This document shows positions 36,090-44,483 of a DNA stretch of 64,000 bases, in pieces. A program made the translations under genes and the position numbers. How positions within the stretch are numbered: the stretch's first letter is position 1; every line of letters begins with the position of its first letter. Source of the DNA: Coprobacillus sp. GTDB lineage: Bacteria > Bacillota_I > Bacilli_A > RFN20 > CAG-826. The stretch lies in assembly GCA_021203905.1 (NCBI GenBank), contig JAJQAG010000002.1, positions 1 through 64,000 on the forward strand. The letters are read 5' to 3'. The notes beneath the pieces were generated by a model, which saw only the letters and a list, made by a program, of their open reading frames with translations, had not been told where the DNA came from and made no database searches.

Positions 36090-37631
36090 ATGGCAGAAGT
36101 AAAATTAACAAATGTCAAAAAAATGTACGATAACCGTGTGGTCGCGGTCCACGATTTCACTCTTACCATTAAAGATCGTGAGTTCATCGTTATCGTTGGT
36201 CCCTCTGGCTGTGGTAAATCCACAACTATGCGTATGATCGCAGGACTTGAAGAAATCTCAGATGGCACTGTTGAAATTGATGGTGTCGTTGTTAACGACT
36301 TAGAGCCTAGAGATAGGGATGTCGCCATGGTATTCCAAAACTACGCTCTCTACCCACACCTTTCAGTTTTTGAAAACATGGCCTTCGCCTTACGTATCCG
36401 TAAGGTCCCAAGAGAAGAAATCTTCGAACGTGTGAAGAATGTCGCTGAGACATTAGGTATCACTGAATACCTCGCTCGTAAACCAAGAGCTCTCTCCGGT
36501 GGTCAAAGACAACGTGTGGCTATCGGCCGTGCCATGGTTCGTGAATCAAAAGTCTTCCTTCTCGATGAGCCATTATCTAACCTCGATGCGAAGTTAAGAA
36601 ACGCCATGAGAGCGGAGCTCATTGCCCTTAGAAAGAAAATTGATTCCACATTTATTTACGTGACTCACGATCAAACTGAAGCCATGACTTTAGGTGATCG
36701 AATCGTGGTCATGAAAGATGGTAAGATTCAACAAGTCGGCACTCCTAGTGAAGTGTTCGACACTCCATACAACCTCTTTGTCGCGGGCTTTATTGGCGCT
36801 CCTCAGATGAACTTCTTCTCTTGTGATCTCACCAAGACCGAAGAGGGCAAATACGTTGTTGACGTCTTTGGTGTTCCTATGGAAGTTTCAAATGAGAAGA
36901 GAGATTGTCTCCTCGCTAATGGCGTGGAGTCTCGTAAGGTTGTCTTAGGTGTCAGACCAGAGCATATCACCTTAGGAAAGAAGGGTGATACCTTCTGCTT
37001 CCCCGCAACTGTTGATATCTCTGAAATGATGGGTAGTGAAGTGCACCTCCACGTGACCTGCCCTAATCAACAATCCATCATTGTCCGTGTCGCTACTCTT
37101 ACTCTTTCTCCAAAAGAGAAAGCTGCTCTTGAGCCAGGCAATGTTATCTATTTACACTTCACTGGTGCGGCGATGCATCTCTTTGATCCTGACACCACAA
37201 GAAACTTAATCGTTGATCCCACAATTGATATTCCTGTGGCCTACAATGAGATGGGTGATAATGTCACCATCGCTGAGAGTGCGGAAGAGAGTGAGAAGAC
37301 TCACTTCCAGGAGCAACTCGACGATCTCAAGCAACAACAGAGAGAAGAAATTCAACAAGCGACCTCTACTGAAGAGATCAAAGAACTCAAGAAAGTGCAT
37401 GCTTCTCAAATTGCGGACTTAAAAGCTCAACAAAAAGAAGAGCACAAAGAGAGAGTGATAAAAGATAGAGAAAAACTCGCTGAAGAGAAAGAAAAAGCTA
37501 TCGCTATGGAGAGAGAAATCCGTGAAAAGAGAGCTCTCGCTCGTGCGGAAAAAGCGGGCTTAATCTCTGATGCCGAGCATAAGGAAGAAGAAGTCAAAAA
37601 AGAGAGAAAGAACAAAAAGGGTGAAGAGTAA
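36090..37631 (+). CDS. Sugar ABC transporter ATPase (MsmX/UgpC type) with coiled-coil tail
   Basis: ATPase of 513 residues energising sugar uptake. Walker A GPSGCGKST (38-46), Q loop VFQNYALYP, signature LSGGQRQR (135-142), Walker B VFLLDEPLSNLD and switch His in THDQTEA; a regulatory TOBE/OB domain runs to about 378. MalK relatives normally end near 370; here about 120 more residues form a Lys/Glu/Gln-rich coiled coil (about 395-513) with LKQQQREE (413-420) and LKAQQKEE (444-451). These match the repeats in the adjacent permease's N-terminal extension. SD AAGGAG, twelve bases after the permease stop. Confidence 0.94.
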   Translation: MAEVKLTNVKKMYDNRVVAVHDFTLTIKDREFIVIVGPSGCGKSTTMRMIAGLEEISDGTVEIDGVVVNDLEPRDRDVAMVFQNYALYPHLSVFENMAFALRIRKVPREEIFERVKNVAETLGITEYLARKPRALSGGQRQRVAIGRAMVRESKVFLLDEPLSNLDAKLRNAMRAELIALRKKIDSTFIYVTHDQTEAMTLGDRIVVMKDGKIQQVGTPSEVFDTPYNLFVAGFIGAPQMNFFSCDLTKTEEGKYVVDVFGVPMEVSNEKRDCLLANGVESRKVVLGVRPEHITLGKKGDTFCFPATVDISEMMGSEVHLHVTCPNQQSIIVRVATLTLSPKEKAALEPGNVIYLHFTGAAMHLFDPDTTRNLIVDPTIDIPVAYNEMGDNVTIAESAEESEKTHFQEQLDDLKQQQREEIQQATSTEEIKELKKVHASQIADLKAQQKEEHKERVIKDREKLAEEKEKAIAMEREIREKRALARAEKAGLISDAEHKEEEVKKERKNKKGEE

Positions 37632-37673
37632 TCTCCCCTAGTTGTTAATCCTATTTAGTTAACTTTTCCTTTT

Positions 37674-39500
37674 ATGGCAGACAAGTTTATTGTCAATGTC
37701 ATCCATCGTCCAGAACTTTCCCCTGAATACGCCGAAAAGGTGAACGGCAGGGGAAAGAAAGCGGACGTGGGGGCAAATGAACTTCACAACGAATCTCTTG
37801 ACATCTTCCTTCTTCAACAACGCTTAGCCCATGAGAATGGACTTAAAACTACAATTCAAATTACATATGCCTCATTATTTAATGATGAGATAGTGGAAAT
37901 TGCCAAACATGATCACGAGACTTACGGAGATGAGATATCCCTTTCCTTACTCGGTCTTCCTTGTGATGAATTTAAGGCAAAATACCAAACGAAGGATTTC
38001 TGTATCTGGATGTTTTCGAAAGAGGATAAGAGAAAGATCATTGATGATTGTTTCTCGCTTTTTTATACCAAATTCGGCTTCTATCCAGAGAGTACAGGTT
38101 CCTATTATCTTGATGCCTACACCATTAACTACATCAAGAAAAAATATCCCAGTGTGATCTGCGTGATTGCTACTTGCTGGGAAGAAGGCCCCAAGGCTTA
38201 TCACACTTGTAATAACTCTTGGTATACCTTCATGGATGGTGGTCCATGGGCTCCATGGATTCCCTCTAAAGAGAACACTCATTGTCCTGCGATGAATGAA
38301 AAGGATGATAGTGGAGTGGTCGCTATTCCCCACCTCTCTCGTGACCTCATCGCCTGCTTTGATGGGAATGGTTCTAATTTTGGAACCCACCCTCAAAATG
38401 TTATTCGTGGTCTCTTATATAAAGATAATGAACTTCCATACTTCTTCAACCTTGTGGATCAATATCGTCACCTCGCTAAGTATAATAATGGACTCGCCTA
38501 CAACATGTGCTTTGTTGGTCCTGGATGGCTTAATAAAGCGGGTCGTTGGGAAGCCCCCTACGAACTATTAGAGAAAGCCTATGAAGATGGGATGGCGTAC
38601 TACGGGAAACTCAAGAAACAAGGTCTCTGTGAAGATATGACCATGAGTGAGTTCGCCCGCTATTATCGAAGTGTGAAAACTTATCAAGAACCAGAAGTCG
38701 CGCTTTGGAAAGATATCATCTATGGAAGCCAAAAGCAGTATTTCTGGTATGTTGACCCCTACTTAAGATGTTGTCTTGATTTCAATCAAGGAGGAGCGAT
38801 GATTGATCTCCGTCCTTATGTCGCTCAACTCAAGTGGGAAACAGGGATTGGGACAGATCACGTCTATGATGCTTCCTATCCTTACCTTATTCAAGCCAAC
38901 TATCGAGCGGGTTATTTTACCCACTATGCCGGAGCGGGCACAGTGAAATCTCTTAAAGTCTCTTATAAGAATGAAGAAGTGGATCTTGCCCTTGTAAGAT
39001 GTAAAGCTTCTTATTCTAAAGAAGGGGATGACACCGTGATTACCACCACTCCAGTGGATATCAAGTTCCAAAGCTTTACGATGAAACTACAATCTCGTTT
39101 CATCTTTAAGAGAGGAACTGGTGAAATTATTATTGAGAGAAATATCCTTAATGATATTGGAAAGAGAGAAGTCTTATTTGATGAGTACTTTACTGGAGCC
39201 TTTGGCACCACCGAATATCAAAGTGATATGACCAAACTCAAACTCTACGCCATTGGAGAGAAAGAGAAAGCGAAAGTCAACTTCAACTACAAATGCCGTA
39301 TTCGTGATGTCAACGATTGCAAGGTTGTCGGAGTGAAGATCCCTGATGTTGAGACGATTGTCGAGATGAGTGGGGATAATGACTATGGAGAATTTGAAGA
39401 AGGCCACGCTTTCAGCCCCTCATATCGTCTCTCCTTAAAGAAAAAAATTACAACAGGAGGAGGTATGAGAACATGTCTCAAGCTAAAAAAGGCCGCTTAA
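37674..39500 (+). CDS. Enzyme-like protein of unknown family in the galactan operon
   Basis: Cytoplasmic protein of 608 residues, no signal peptide. Residues about 1-250 read like an alpha/beta barrel of the polysaccharide-deacetylase/GH57 kind: QQRLAHENGLKTTIQITYAS, a DISLSLLG-like strand, and FYTKFGFYPESTGSYYLDAY followed by aromatic Trp-rich loops (DGGPWAPWIPS). The C-terminal part (about 400-600) is beta-rich. I cannot assign catalytic residues. It lies between the transporter ATPase and a cytoplasmic GH53, so action on imported galactan fragments is likely but inferred. No Shine-Dalgarno precedes ATG 37674; its end overlaps the next gene by 28 bases. Confidence 0.82.
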   Translation: MADKFIVNVIHRPELSPEYAEKVNGRGKKADVGANELHNESLDIFLLQQRLAHENGLKTTIQITYASLFNDEIVEIAKHDHETYGDEISLSLLGLPCDEFKAKYQTKDFCIWMFSKEDKRKIIDDCFSLFYTKFGFYPESTGSYYLDAYTINYIKKKYPSVICVIATCWEEGPKAYHTCNNSWYTFMDGGPWAPWIPSKENTHCPAMNEKDDSGVVAIPHLSRDLIACFDGNGSNFGTHPQNVIRGLLYKDNELPYFFNLVDQYRHLAKYNNGLAYNMCFVGPGWLNKAGRWEAPYELLEKAYEDGMAYYGKLKKQGLCEDMTMSEFARYYRSVKTYQEPEVALWKDIIYGSQKQYFWYVDPYLRCCLDFNQGGAMIDLRPYVAQLKWETGIGTDHVYDASYPYLIQANYRAGYFTHYAGAGTVKSLKVSYKNEEVDLALVRCKASYSKEGDDTVITTTPVDIKFQSFTMKLQSRFIFKRGTGEIIIERNILNDIGKREVLFDEYFTGAFGTTEYQSDMTKLKLYAIGEKEKAKVNFNYKCRIRDVNDCKVVGVKIPDVETIVEMSGDNDYGEFEEGHAFSPSYRLSLKKKITTGGGMRTCLKLKKAA

Positions 39501-39733
39501 ACTATCGTTGTCCACAGTGCTTTGCCCGTGATATCGATATGGATCTCTTCTACGATACAGAAAAGAAAGAGTATTATTGCCTCAGATGTTGCTTTAGAGG
39601 GAGTGAGGAAGAGATCCTCGCTCTCAACGAACAAAATAAAGGCAAGTATGGTCTCCTCACCAAGAGAGTGGACTCCTTTGGAGAGGACACTGAACCCATT
39701 CATTACCATGAGTATGAGAAAGGTGAACTCTAA
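39473..39733 (+). CDS. Small zinc-ribbon protein
   Basis: Protein of 86 residues. Two cysteine pairs, YRCPQCFARD (residues 13-16) and YCLRCC (about 36-39), make a rubredoxin/TFIIS-like zinc ribbon; the C-terminal 45 residues are charged and unrecognised. GGAGG lies upstream, inside the preceding gene, and the stop overlaps the GH53 start (TAATG), so it is embedded in the operon at both ends. Role unknown: a regulator, an RNA-binding protein or an enzyme cofactor are all possible. Confidence 0.75.
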   Translation: MSQAKKGRLNYRCPQCFARDIDMDLFYDTEKKEYYCLRCCFRGSEEEILALNEQNKGKYGLLTKRVDSFGEDTEPIHYHEYEKGEL

Positions 39734-40848
39734 TGGTCTTAGGTATTGATGTTTCTAGCTATGAAGAGGTTATTGCCTCTGGAGTGAAATTCCTCGATCA
39801 CGGAAAAGAATGTGATCCCATTAAGGAACTTCATAAACAAGGATGTGACCTAGCACGTATCAGAGTGTGGCTTGATCCTTACGATAGTAAGGGGAAACCC
39901 TATTATGGTGGCACTAGTGATAAAGCTCACTTCTTCTCTCATGCGAAGATGATGATGAAGTATGGCTATAGCATTATGGTGGACTTCCATTACTCTGATT
40001 ATTGGGCGGATCCCTCTAAACAAGTCCCCCCAAAAGCTTGGGCCCACAAAAGTATAGATGAACTACAAGACGCCGTTTATAACTATACAAAAGAGTTCCT
40101 CCTAGAATGTGTTAAAGAAGGAATCGATGTTAAATACATTCAAATCGGGAACGAAATTACTAATGGAATGCTCTTCCCTACAGGTGCCCTTTTAGAGTGG
40201 TCTCATGGTGGAAAGCATAATTATGGAAACTTTATCTCTTATTTAAAGGCAGCGTCTAAAGCCTGTCGTGAAGTTGTTCCTCTCGCGGGAATTATCGTTC
40301 ATGTTGAGAGAACCGCTTATACGGAGTGGATTACGGAATTCTTCACCCGCTTAAACGAAGCGAGACTTGACTACGATATTATCGGTTGTAGTTATTATCC
40401 CTTCTGGCATGGAGGCTTTAGAGATTTTGAGTCTTCTCTCGCTAATCTCAAACATTTCTGTCCTCGGGTGATGATCGTGGAGACTGGATATGGATTTACC
40501 GATACTCCCTATTTCCTTAAACCCGCGAAACCTAAAGAAATTGAAGAAGCGAGACAAGCCTATATTAAGTACTTCTCCACACCTCTAGAAGTTCCTCTTA
40601 CACCAGAGGGTCAATGTGAGTTTATCGACCGCATCTTTGATCTTGCCGAGAAGTATGAACTTGAGGGAGTGTGCTATTGGGAACCCCTTTGGTGCAGTGG
40701 TAAAGATGGCTATCCACAGAATCCTAATGCTTATAAGTATGTGGGAGAGAAGTATCACTACTCAAAGAGTGTCATGGCGAATACTTGTCTCTTCGACTAC
40801 GATTGGGAGAAACTCCCGGCCTTTGGTCACTTTAAAAAGAGAAAGTAA
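39733..40848 (+). CDS. Cytoplasmic GH53 galactanase paralogue 2
   Basis: Third GH53 enzyme, 371 residues, no signal peptide. MVLGIDVSSYEEVIASGVKF starts the barrel; RIRVWLDPYDSKG, DFHYSDYWADPSKQ, acid/base Glu 141 in QIGNEIT and nucleophile Glu 250 in IVETGYGF are intact. The start overlaps the zinc-ribbon gene stop. Last gene of the galactan transport operon, followed by a terminator. Divergent enough from paralogue 1 to suggest a different chain length or branch preference (inference). Confidence 0.92.
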   Translation: MVLGIDVSSYEEVIASGVKFLDHGKECDPIKELHKQGCDLARIRVWLDPYDSKGKPYYGGTSDKAHFFSHAKMMMKYGYSIMVDFHYSDYWADPSKQVPPKAWAHKSIDELQDAVYNYTKEFLLECVKEGIDVKYIQIGNEITNGMLFPTGALLEWSHGGKHNYGNFISYLKAASKACREVVPLAGIIVHVERTAYTEWITEFFTRLNEARLDYDIIGCSYYPFWHGGFRDFESSLANLKHFCPRVMIVETGYGFTDTPYFLKPAKPKEIEEARQAYIKYFSTPLEVPLTPEGQCEFIDRIFDLAEKYELEGVCYWEPLWCSGKDGYPQNPNAYKYVGEKYHYSKSVMANTCLFDYDWEKLPAFGHFKKRK

Positions 40849-40868
40849 TTATCTCCTTATATCCACTT

Positions 40869-40893
40869 AAGGCACCAGATGGTGCCTTTTTTG
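40869..40893 (+). terminator. Terminator of the galactan operon
   Basis: AAGGCACC-AGAT-GGTGCCTT stem leading into TTTTTT. Confidence 0.88.
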
Positions 40894-40956
40894 GTGTTTT
40901 CGTGTTATTTATTCTTTAATAAGTGTTAAAATAAAAAAGAAAGAAGGATTACACAT

Positions 40957-42318
40957 ATGTATAAGAAATTAGCGTGGGAAAAATATTTAGATGACCTTAG
41001 CCCAGTCTATGATTTTTGTGAGGATTATAAGGCCTTTATTAGTGAGTGTAAGACAGAAAGACTTGTTGTTAAAGAAGCAGTCCAACTCCTAGTAGAACAT
41101 GGCTTTAAAGACGCCTCCACAGTCACTAAATTAAAAGCGGGTGATAAACTCTACTTTGTAAATAAGAATAAGAATATTGCCGCTTATATCATTGGTAAGA
41201 AACCCTTAGTGGAAGGCGTGAGAATTCTTGGCGCTCACATCGACTCCCCAAGACTTGATTTTAAAGAGAGACCTATCTTAGAGAGAGATGGGTTTGTCTA
41301 TGGTAACACTCACTACTACGGAGGGATTAAGAAATATCAATGGGTCACTATCCCTCTCGCAATCCACGGAGTGGTGTGTCTTAAAGATGGAACAACGATT
41401 GATGTCAACATCGGAGAGGATGAAAAAGATCCAGTGATTGGGATTAGTGACCTACTCCCACATCTTGCGAGACAACAGATGCAAAAACCCGCTGGAAACA
41501 TCATTGAAGGAGAAGACCTTGATGTCTCTCTAGGCTCTCTTCCTCTTAAAGAAGGTGATCACAAAGTCAAAGGTTATCTTCTTAAACTCCTCAAAGATAA
41601 ATACGGTTTTGAAGAAGAAGATCTTATCTCGAGTGAGATTGAGATTACCCCCGCTGGAAAAGCGAGAGACTATGGTCTTGATGGAAGTATGATTCTTGGT
41701 TATGGCCATGATGATCGTAGTTGTGCCTATACCTCACTTAGAGCCCTTCTTGATGTCCAACCAACTGAATACACTTCTTGTTGTGTGCTCGTGGATAAAG
41801 AAGAGGTTGGTTCTATTGGAGCGACTGGCGCGCAATCCCACTTCTTTGAGAATAGTTTAGTGAAGCTTTTAGAACTCTCTGGAAGTAAAGATACCCACCA
41901 AGATATCATCACTCTCTTTGAGCATTCCCATATGCTATCAAGTGATGTCAGCGCCGGCTTTGATCCCATTTATCCAAGTGTCAGCGATAGAGATAATTCC
42001 GCACTACTCGGGTATGGTTTGACCTTTAATAAGTATGTTGGAGCAGGTGGTAAATCTTCATCAAACGATGCAAATCCGGAATATTATGCTTGGATTCGAA
42101 AAATTATGGATGAAAATAATGTCAATTGGCAAAGCGCAGAAATTGGTAAAGTTGATGCTGGTGGGGGTGGCACAATTGCGTTTATTCTCGGTAACTACAA
42201 CCTTGATGTCATCGACGCAGGAATCCCTGTGCACAGCATGCACGCCCCAATGGAAGTGGTCTCCAAAGTGGATGTCTATGAAGCCTATCTTGGCTATCAG
42301 GCATTCTTAACCAAATAG
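40957..42318 (+). CDS. M18 family aminopeptidase
   Basis: Zinc aminopeptidase of 453 residues, dodecameric in characterised relatives, releasing N-terminal acidic or neutral residues in the cytoplasm. Metal and catalytic motifs: GAHIDSPR, YGHDDRSCA, DKEEVGSIGATG, SSDVSAGFDP and the C-terminal HSMHAPMEV. An extended -10-like TGTTAAAAT lies about 25 bases upstream of the ATG with a purine-rich AGAAAGAAGG leader. The Nudix gene begins one base after its stop. Confidence 0.94.
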   Translation: MYKKLAWEKYLDDLSPVYDFCEDYKAFISECKTERLVVKEAVQLLVEHGFKDASTVTKLKAGDKLYFVNKNKNIAAYIIGKKPLVEGVRILGAHIDSPRLDFKERPILERDGFVYGNTHYYGGIKKYQWVTIPLAIHGVVCLKDGTTIDVNIGEDEKDPVIGISDLLPHLARQQMQKPAGNIIEGEDLDVSLGSLPLKEGDHKVKGYLLKLLKDKYGFEEEDLISSEIEITPAGKARDYGLDGSMILGYGHDDRSCAYTSLRALLDVQPTEYTSCCVLVDKEEVGSIGATGAQSHFFENSLVKLLELSGSKDTHQDIITLFEHSHMLSSDVSAGFDPIYPSVSDRDNSALLGYGLTFNKYVGAGGKSSSNDANPEYYAWIRKIMDENNVNWQSAEIGKVDAGGGGTIAFILGNYNLDVIDAGIPVHSMHAPMEVVSKVDVYEAYLGYQAFLTK

Positions 42319-42319
42319 T

Positions 42320-42847
42320 ATGAAACTTCTCTATACACTTAAAGACACAGTTTATCCTAAAAGGGGAGAGAACAAACCGAGAAAGATTTCCCGTTGTGTT
42401 TTACTTAATAAGAAGAATCAAGTCCTTCTTAATCACTTAGTGTGTGATGATCCTGACTTTGGATATCGTAACTACTATGAACTCCCTGGTGGAGGAGTGG
42501 AACACGGAGAAACCCTCATCGAAGGTTTAAAGAGAGAGATCAAAGAAGAGACAGGATATGACATTGATGATAATCGAATCTTCCCCCTTGGGAGAGTGGA
42601 GGATGAATATAACACTATCCATCGTTATAACATCAATCACTACTATGTGGCCTTCGCCACAAAGAAGGGGAAACCCTCCATGCTTGAGTATGAGAAGAAG
42701 TGGATTAGTGAGCAAGTCTGGGTCTCTATTGATGAGGCTATTAGACTAGAAGAGGCCACAGACACTATTGCCTCTCCATTAGCCACTTTAGTGGTGGCAA
42801 GAGAACTCCCTATCTTAAGACTTGCTAAACGCATGTTTAACTTATAA
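42320..42847 (+). CDS. Nudix hydrolase
   Basis: Protein of 175 residues with a complete Nudix box in GVEHGETLIEGLKREIKEET plus Gly (about residues 59-79). Nudix enzymes cleave nucleoside diphosphates linked to another moiety; the substrate cannot be read from sequence. The start follows the aminopeptidase stop by one base (TAGTATG) with no Shine-Dalgarno visible, so translation is presumably coupled. Confidence 0.9.
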   Translation: MKLLYTLKDTVYPKRGENKPRKISRCVLLNKKNQVLLNHLVCDDPDFGYRNYYELPGGGVEHGETLIEGLKREIKEETGYDIDDNRIFPLGRVEDEYNTIHRYNINHYYVAFATKKGKPSMLEYEKKWISEQVWVSIDEAIRLEEATDTIASPLATLVVARELPILRLAKRMFNL

Positions 42848-42909
42848 ATCTCTTTGGCCACTGATTGACAAGAATAGTGGTTAGAGATAAACTAATATTT
42901 ACGTATCGT

Positions 42910-42986
42910 GGCGGATGTGGTGAAGTGGTTAACACACCTGGCTGTGAACCAGGCACGCGTGAGTTCGATTCTCATCGTCCGCCCCA
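42910..42986 (+). tRNA. tRNA-His (anticodon GTG)
   Basis: Acceptor stem GCGGATG / CGTCCGC with the histidine-specific extra G at 42910 facing C at 42983, anticodon loop CTGTGAA giving GTG, T-loop GAGTTCGATTC and encoded CCA. Confidence 0.96.
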
Positions 42987-42997
42987 GAAAGCTTACG

Positions 42998-43027
42998 AAA
43001 TCACATGTCAAAGTGTGATTTTTCTTT
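42998..43027 (+). terminator. Terminator after tRNA-His
   Basis: AAATCACA-TGTCAAAG-TGTGATTT stem followed by TTCTTTT. Confidence 0.8.
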
Positions 43028-43082
43028 TATCTTTTTATTTTTATATCTTTGGTTTTTATCATTTGATAAACTTTAAGTATAT

Positions 43083-44483
43083 ATGGATGATGAATTAGTC
43101 TCTGAACCCGCTCTTGAAGTCGGTGGAAGAAGCATCGACGGCAAGAAACCCAAACAGAAAAAGAAGTTTACCAAGACTCTTATCTATTTTGCGGTGGTCT
43201 TCCTTCTCACCGGATATTCCATCTTTAGTGCGCTTAACGGCAATATTGAGTCTATTGGCGAGTGCTTTAAGATTATTAACTGGTATTTCTTTATCCTTGC
43301 CTGTGGGGTGGTCTTTCTCTCCTTTATGGCTAGATCTCTTATCTACTTCTGTTTTGCCCGACTCTACACTAGAAAATATACCTATTCCCAAGCCTTAGCT
43401 CTTGATCAAGTGGGAATCTTTTATAGTGCGGTGACTCCCTTAAATACTGGAGGTCAATTTGTGCAGTGCTACACGATGAAAAGACAAGGGATCCAGATGT
43501 CTAGTGCGGTCTCTATCTTTGTCATGTACTCCGTCATGTATCAGATTGTCCTTATCCTCTACGGGGTTGTCTCTTTTATTGTGGTGGCCTCTAACTACGG
43601 TAGTAGCTTCCTTAATATGAGTATGGATATCTTAGGTCTTCATATCCCTATGTGGGCACTTGTCATCTTTGGTTTTGTCTGTAACATTGGTTATATCTTA
43701 ATCATTTTCTTGCTCACCTATTGGAAAGGTTTTCAGAATTTCATCGCCGGACCATGTGTTAATCTCCTTCATAAGATGCATCTTATTAAGAATCCAGAGA
43801 AAAGCAGAAACTCTATCCATATGTCGATGGAAAACTATCGTTTGGAGTTTCGAAGACTCTTTACGAATATCCCCTTTACCATCTTAATAGGAGTGTTACT
43901 TATCATCTTTTTTACTGTCTCCTTCTCCATTCCTTTCTTTACTGGAGTGGCCCTAGGTAACACCAGTGCGATTGGAACCGGAGTCACTGGTTTCTTTAAT
44001 TCCGTGTTTTTCACTAATCTCCATCAATTGATCTCTGGAGTGATTCCTATTCCTGGTGGAGCGGGTGTCTCTGAATTAATCTTTAATGCCTTCTTCTATG
44101 CGGAAGAGGGGAGCACGACAAATTACTATGATAGTGCGGCCATGTGCTCGAGCGCGATGCTAGTATGGAGAAGTATTACCTTTACGATTCCTCTTTTGAT
44201 CTCAGGAATCTTTTCCACCATCTATAAAGGCGCACCGAAGAAGGAAACCACTCAGGAGCAGAGATATGGTTATCGTATCGCACTTCATGAGATTGAGAGT
44301 GAAACCCTCTCTATAAGAAGAGAGGAACTCTTAGAGATGGAACATCACACCAAAGAAATCTCAAGAGAAGAGTTATATGATAAATTAAGTTTTAATAATG
44401 AAAAAACTAAAAAAAGTCATGGTCACCATCTCTACACAGATGATGATTCGCCGTATACTATTAATAGAGAGGATGATGATTAA
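43083..44483 (+). CDS. Flippase-like membrane protein (LPG synthase TM-domain family)
   Basis: Membrane protein of 466 residues of the UPF0104 family, related to the flippase half of MprF. About eight helices; family motifs are DQVGIFYSAVTPLNTGGQ (about 100) and VIPIPGGAGVSELIFNAFF (about 320). The C-terminal 90 residues are charged and cytoplasmic. It may move a glycolipid or lipid precursor across the membrane, consistent with the glycosyltransferase encoded next. It starts 56 bases after the tRNA-His terminator with no Shine-Dalgarno, so the transcript may have a very short leader. Overlaps the next gene by one base. Confidence 0.88.
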   Translation: MDDELVSEPALEVGGRSIDGKKPKQKKKFTKTLIYFAVVFLLTGYSIFSALNGNIESIGECFKIINWYFFILACGVVFLSFMARSLIYFCFARLYTRKYTYSQALALDQVGIFYSAVTPLNTGGQFVQCYTMKRQGIQMSSAVSIFVMYSVMYQIVLILYGVVSFIVVASNYGSSFLNMSMDILGLHIPMWALVIFGFVCNIGYILIIFLLTYWKGFQNFIAGPCVNLLHKMHLIKNPEKSRNSIHMSMENYRLEFRRLFTNIPFTILIGVLLIIFFTVSFSIPFFTGVALGNTSAIGTGVTGFFNSVFFTNLHQLISGVIPIPGGAGVSELIFNAFFYAEEGSTTNYYDSAAMCSSAMLVWRSITFTIPLLISGIFSTIYKGAPKKETTQEQRYGYRIALHEIESETLSIRREELLEMEHHTKEISREELYDKLSFNNEKTKKSHGHHLYTDDDSPYTINREDDD

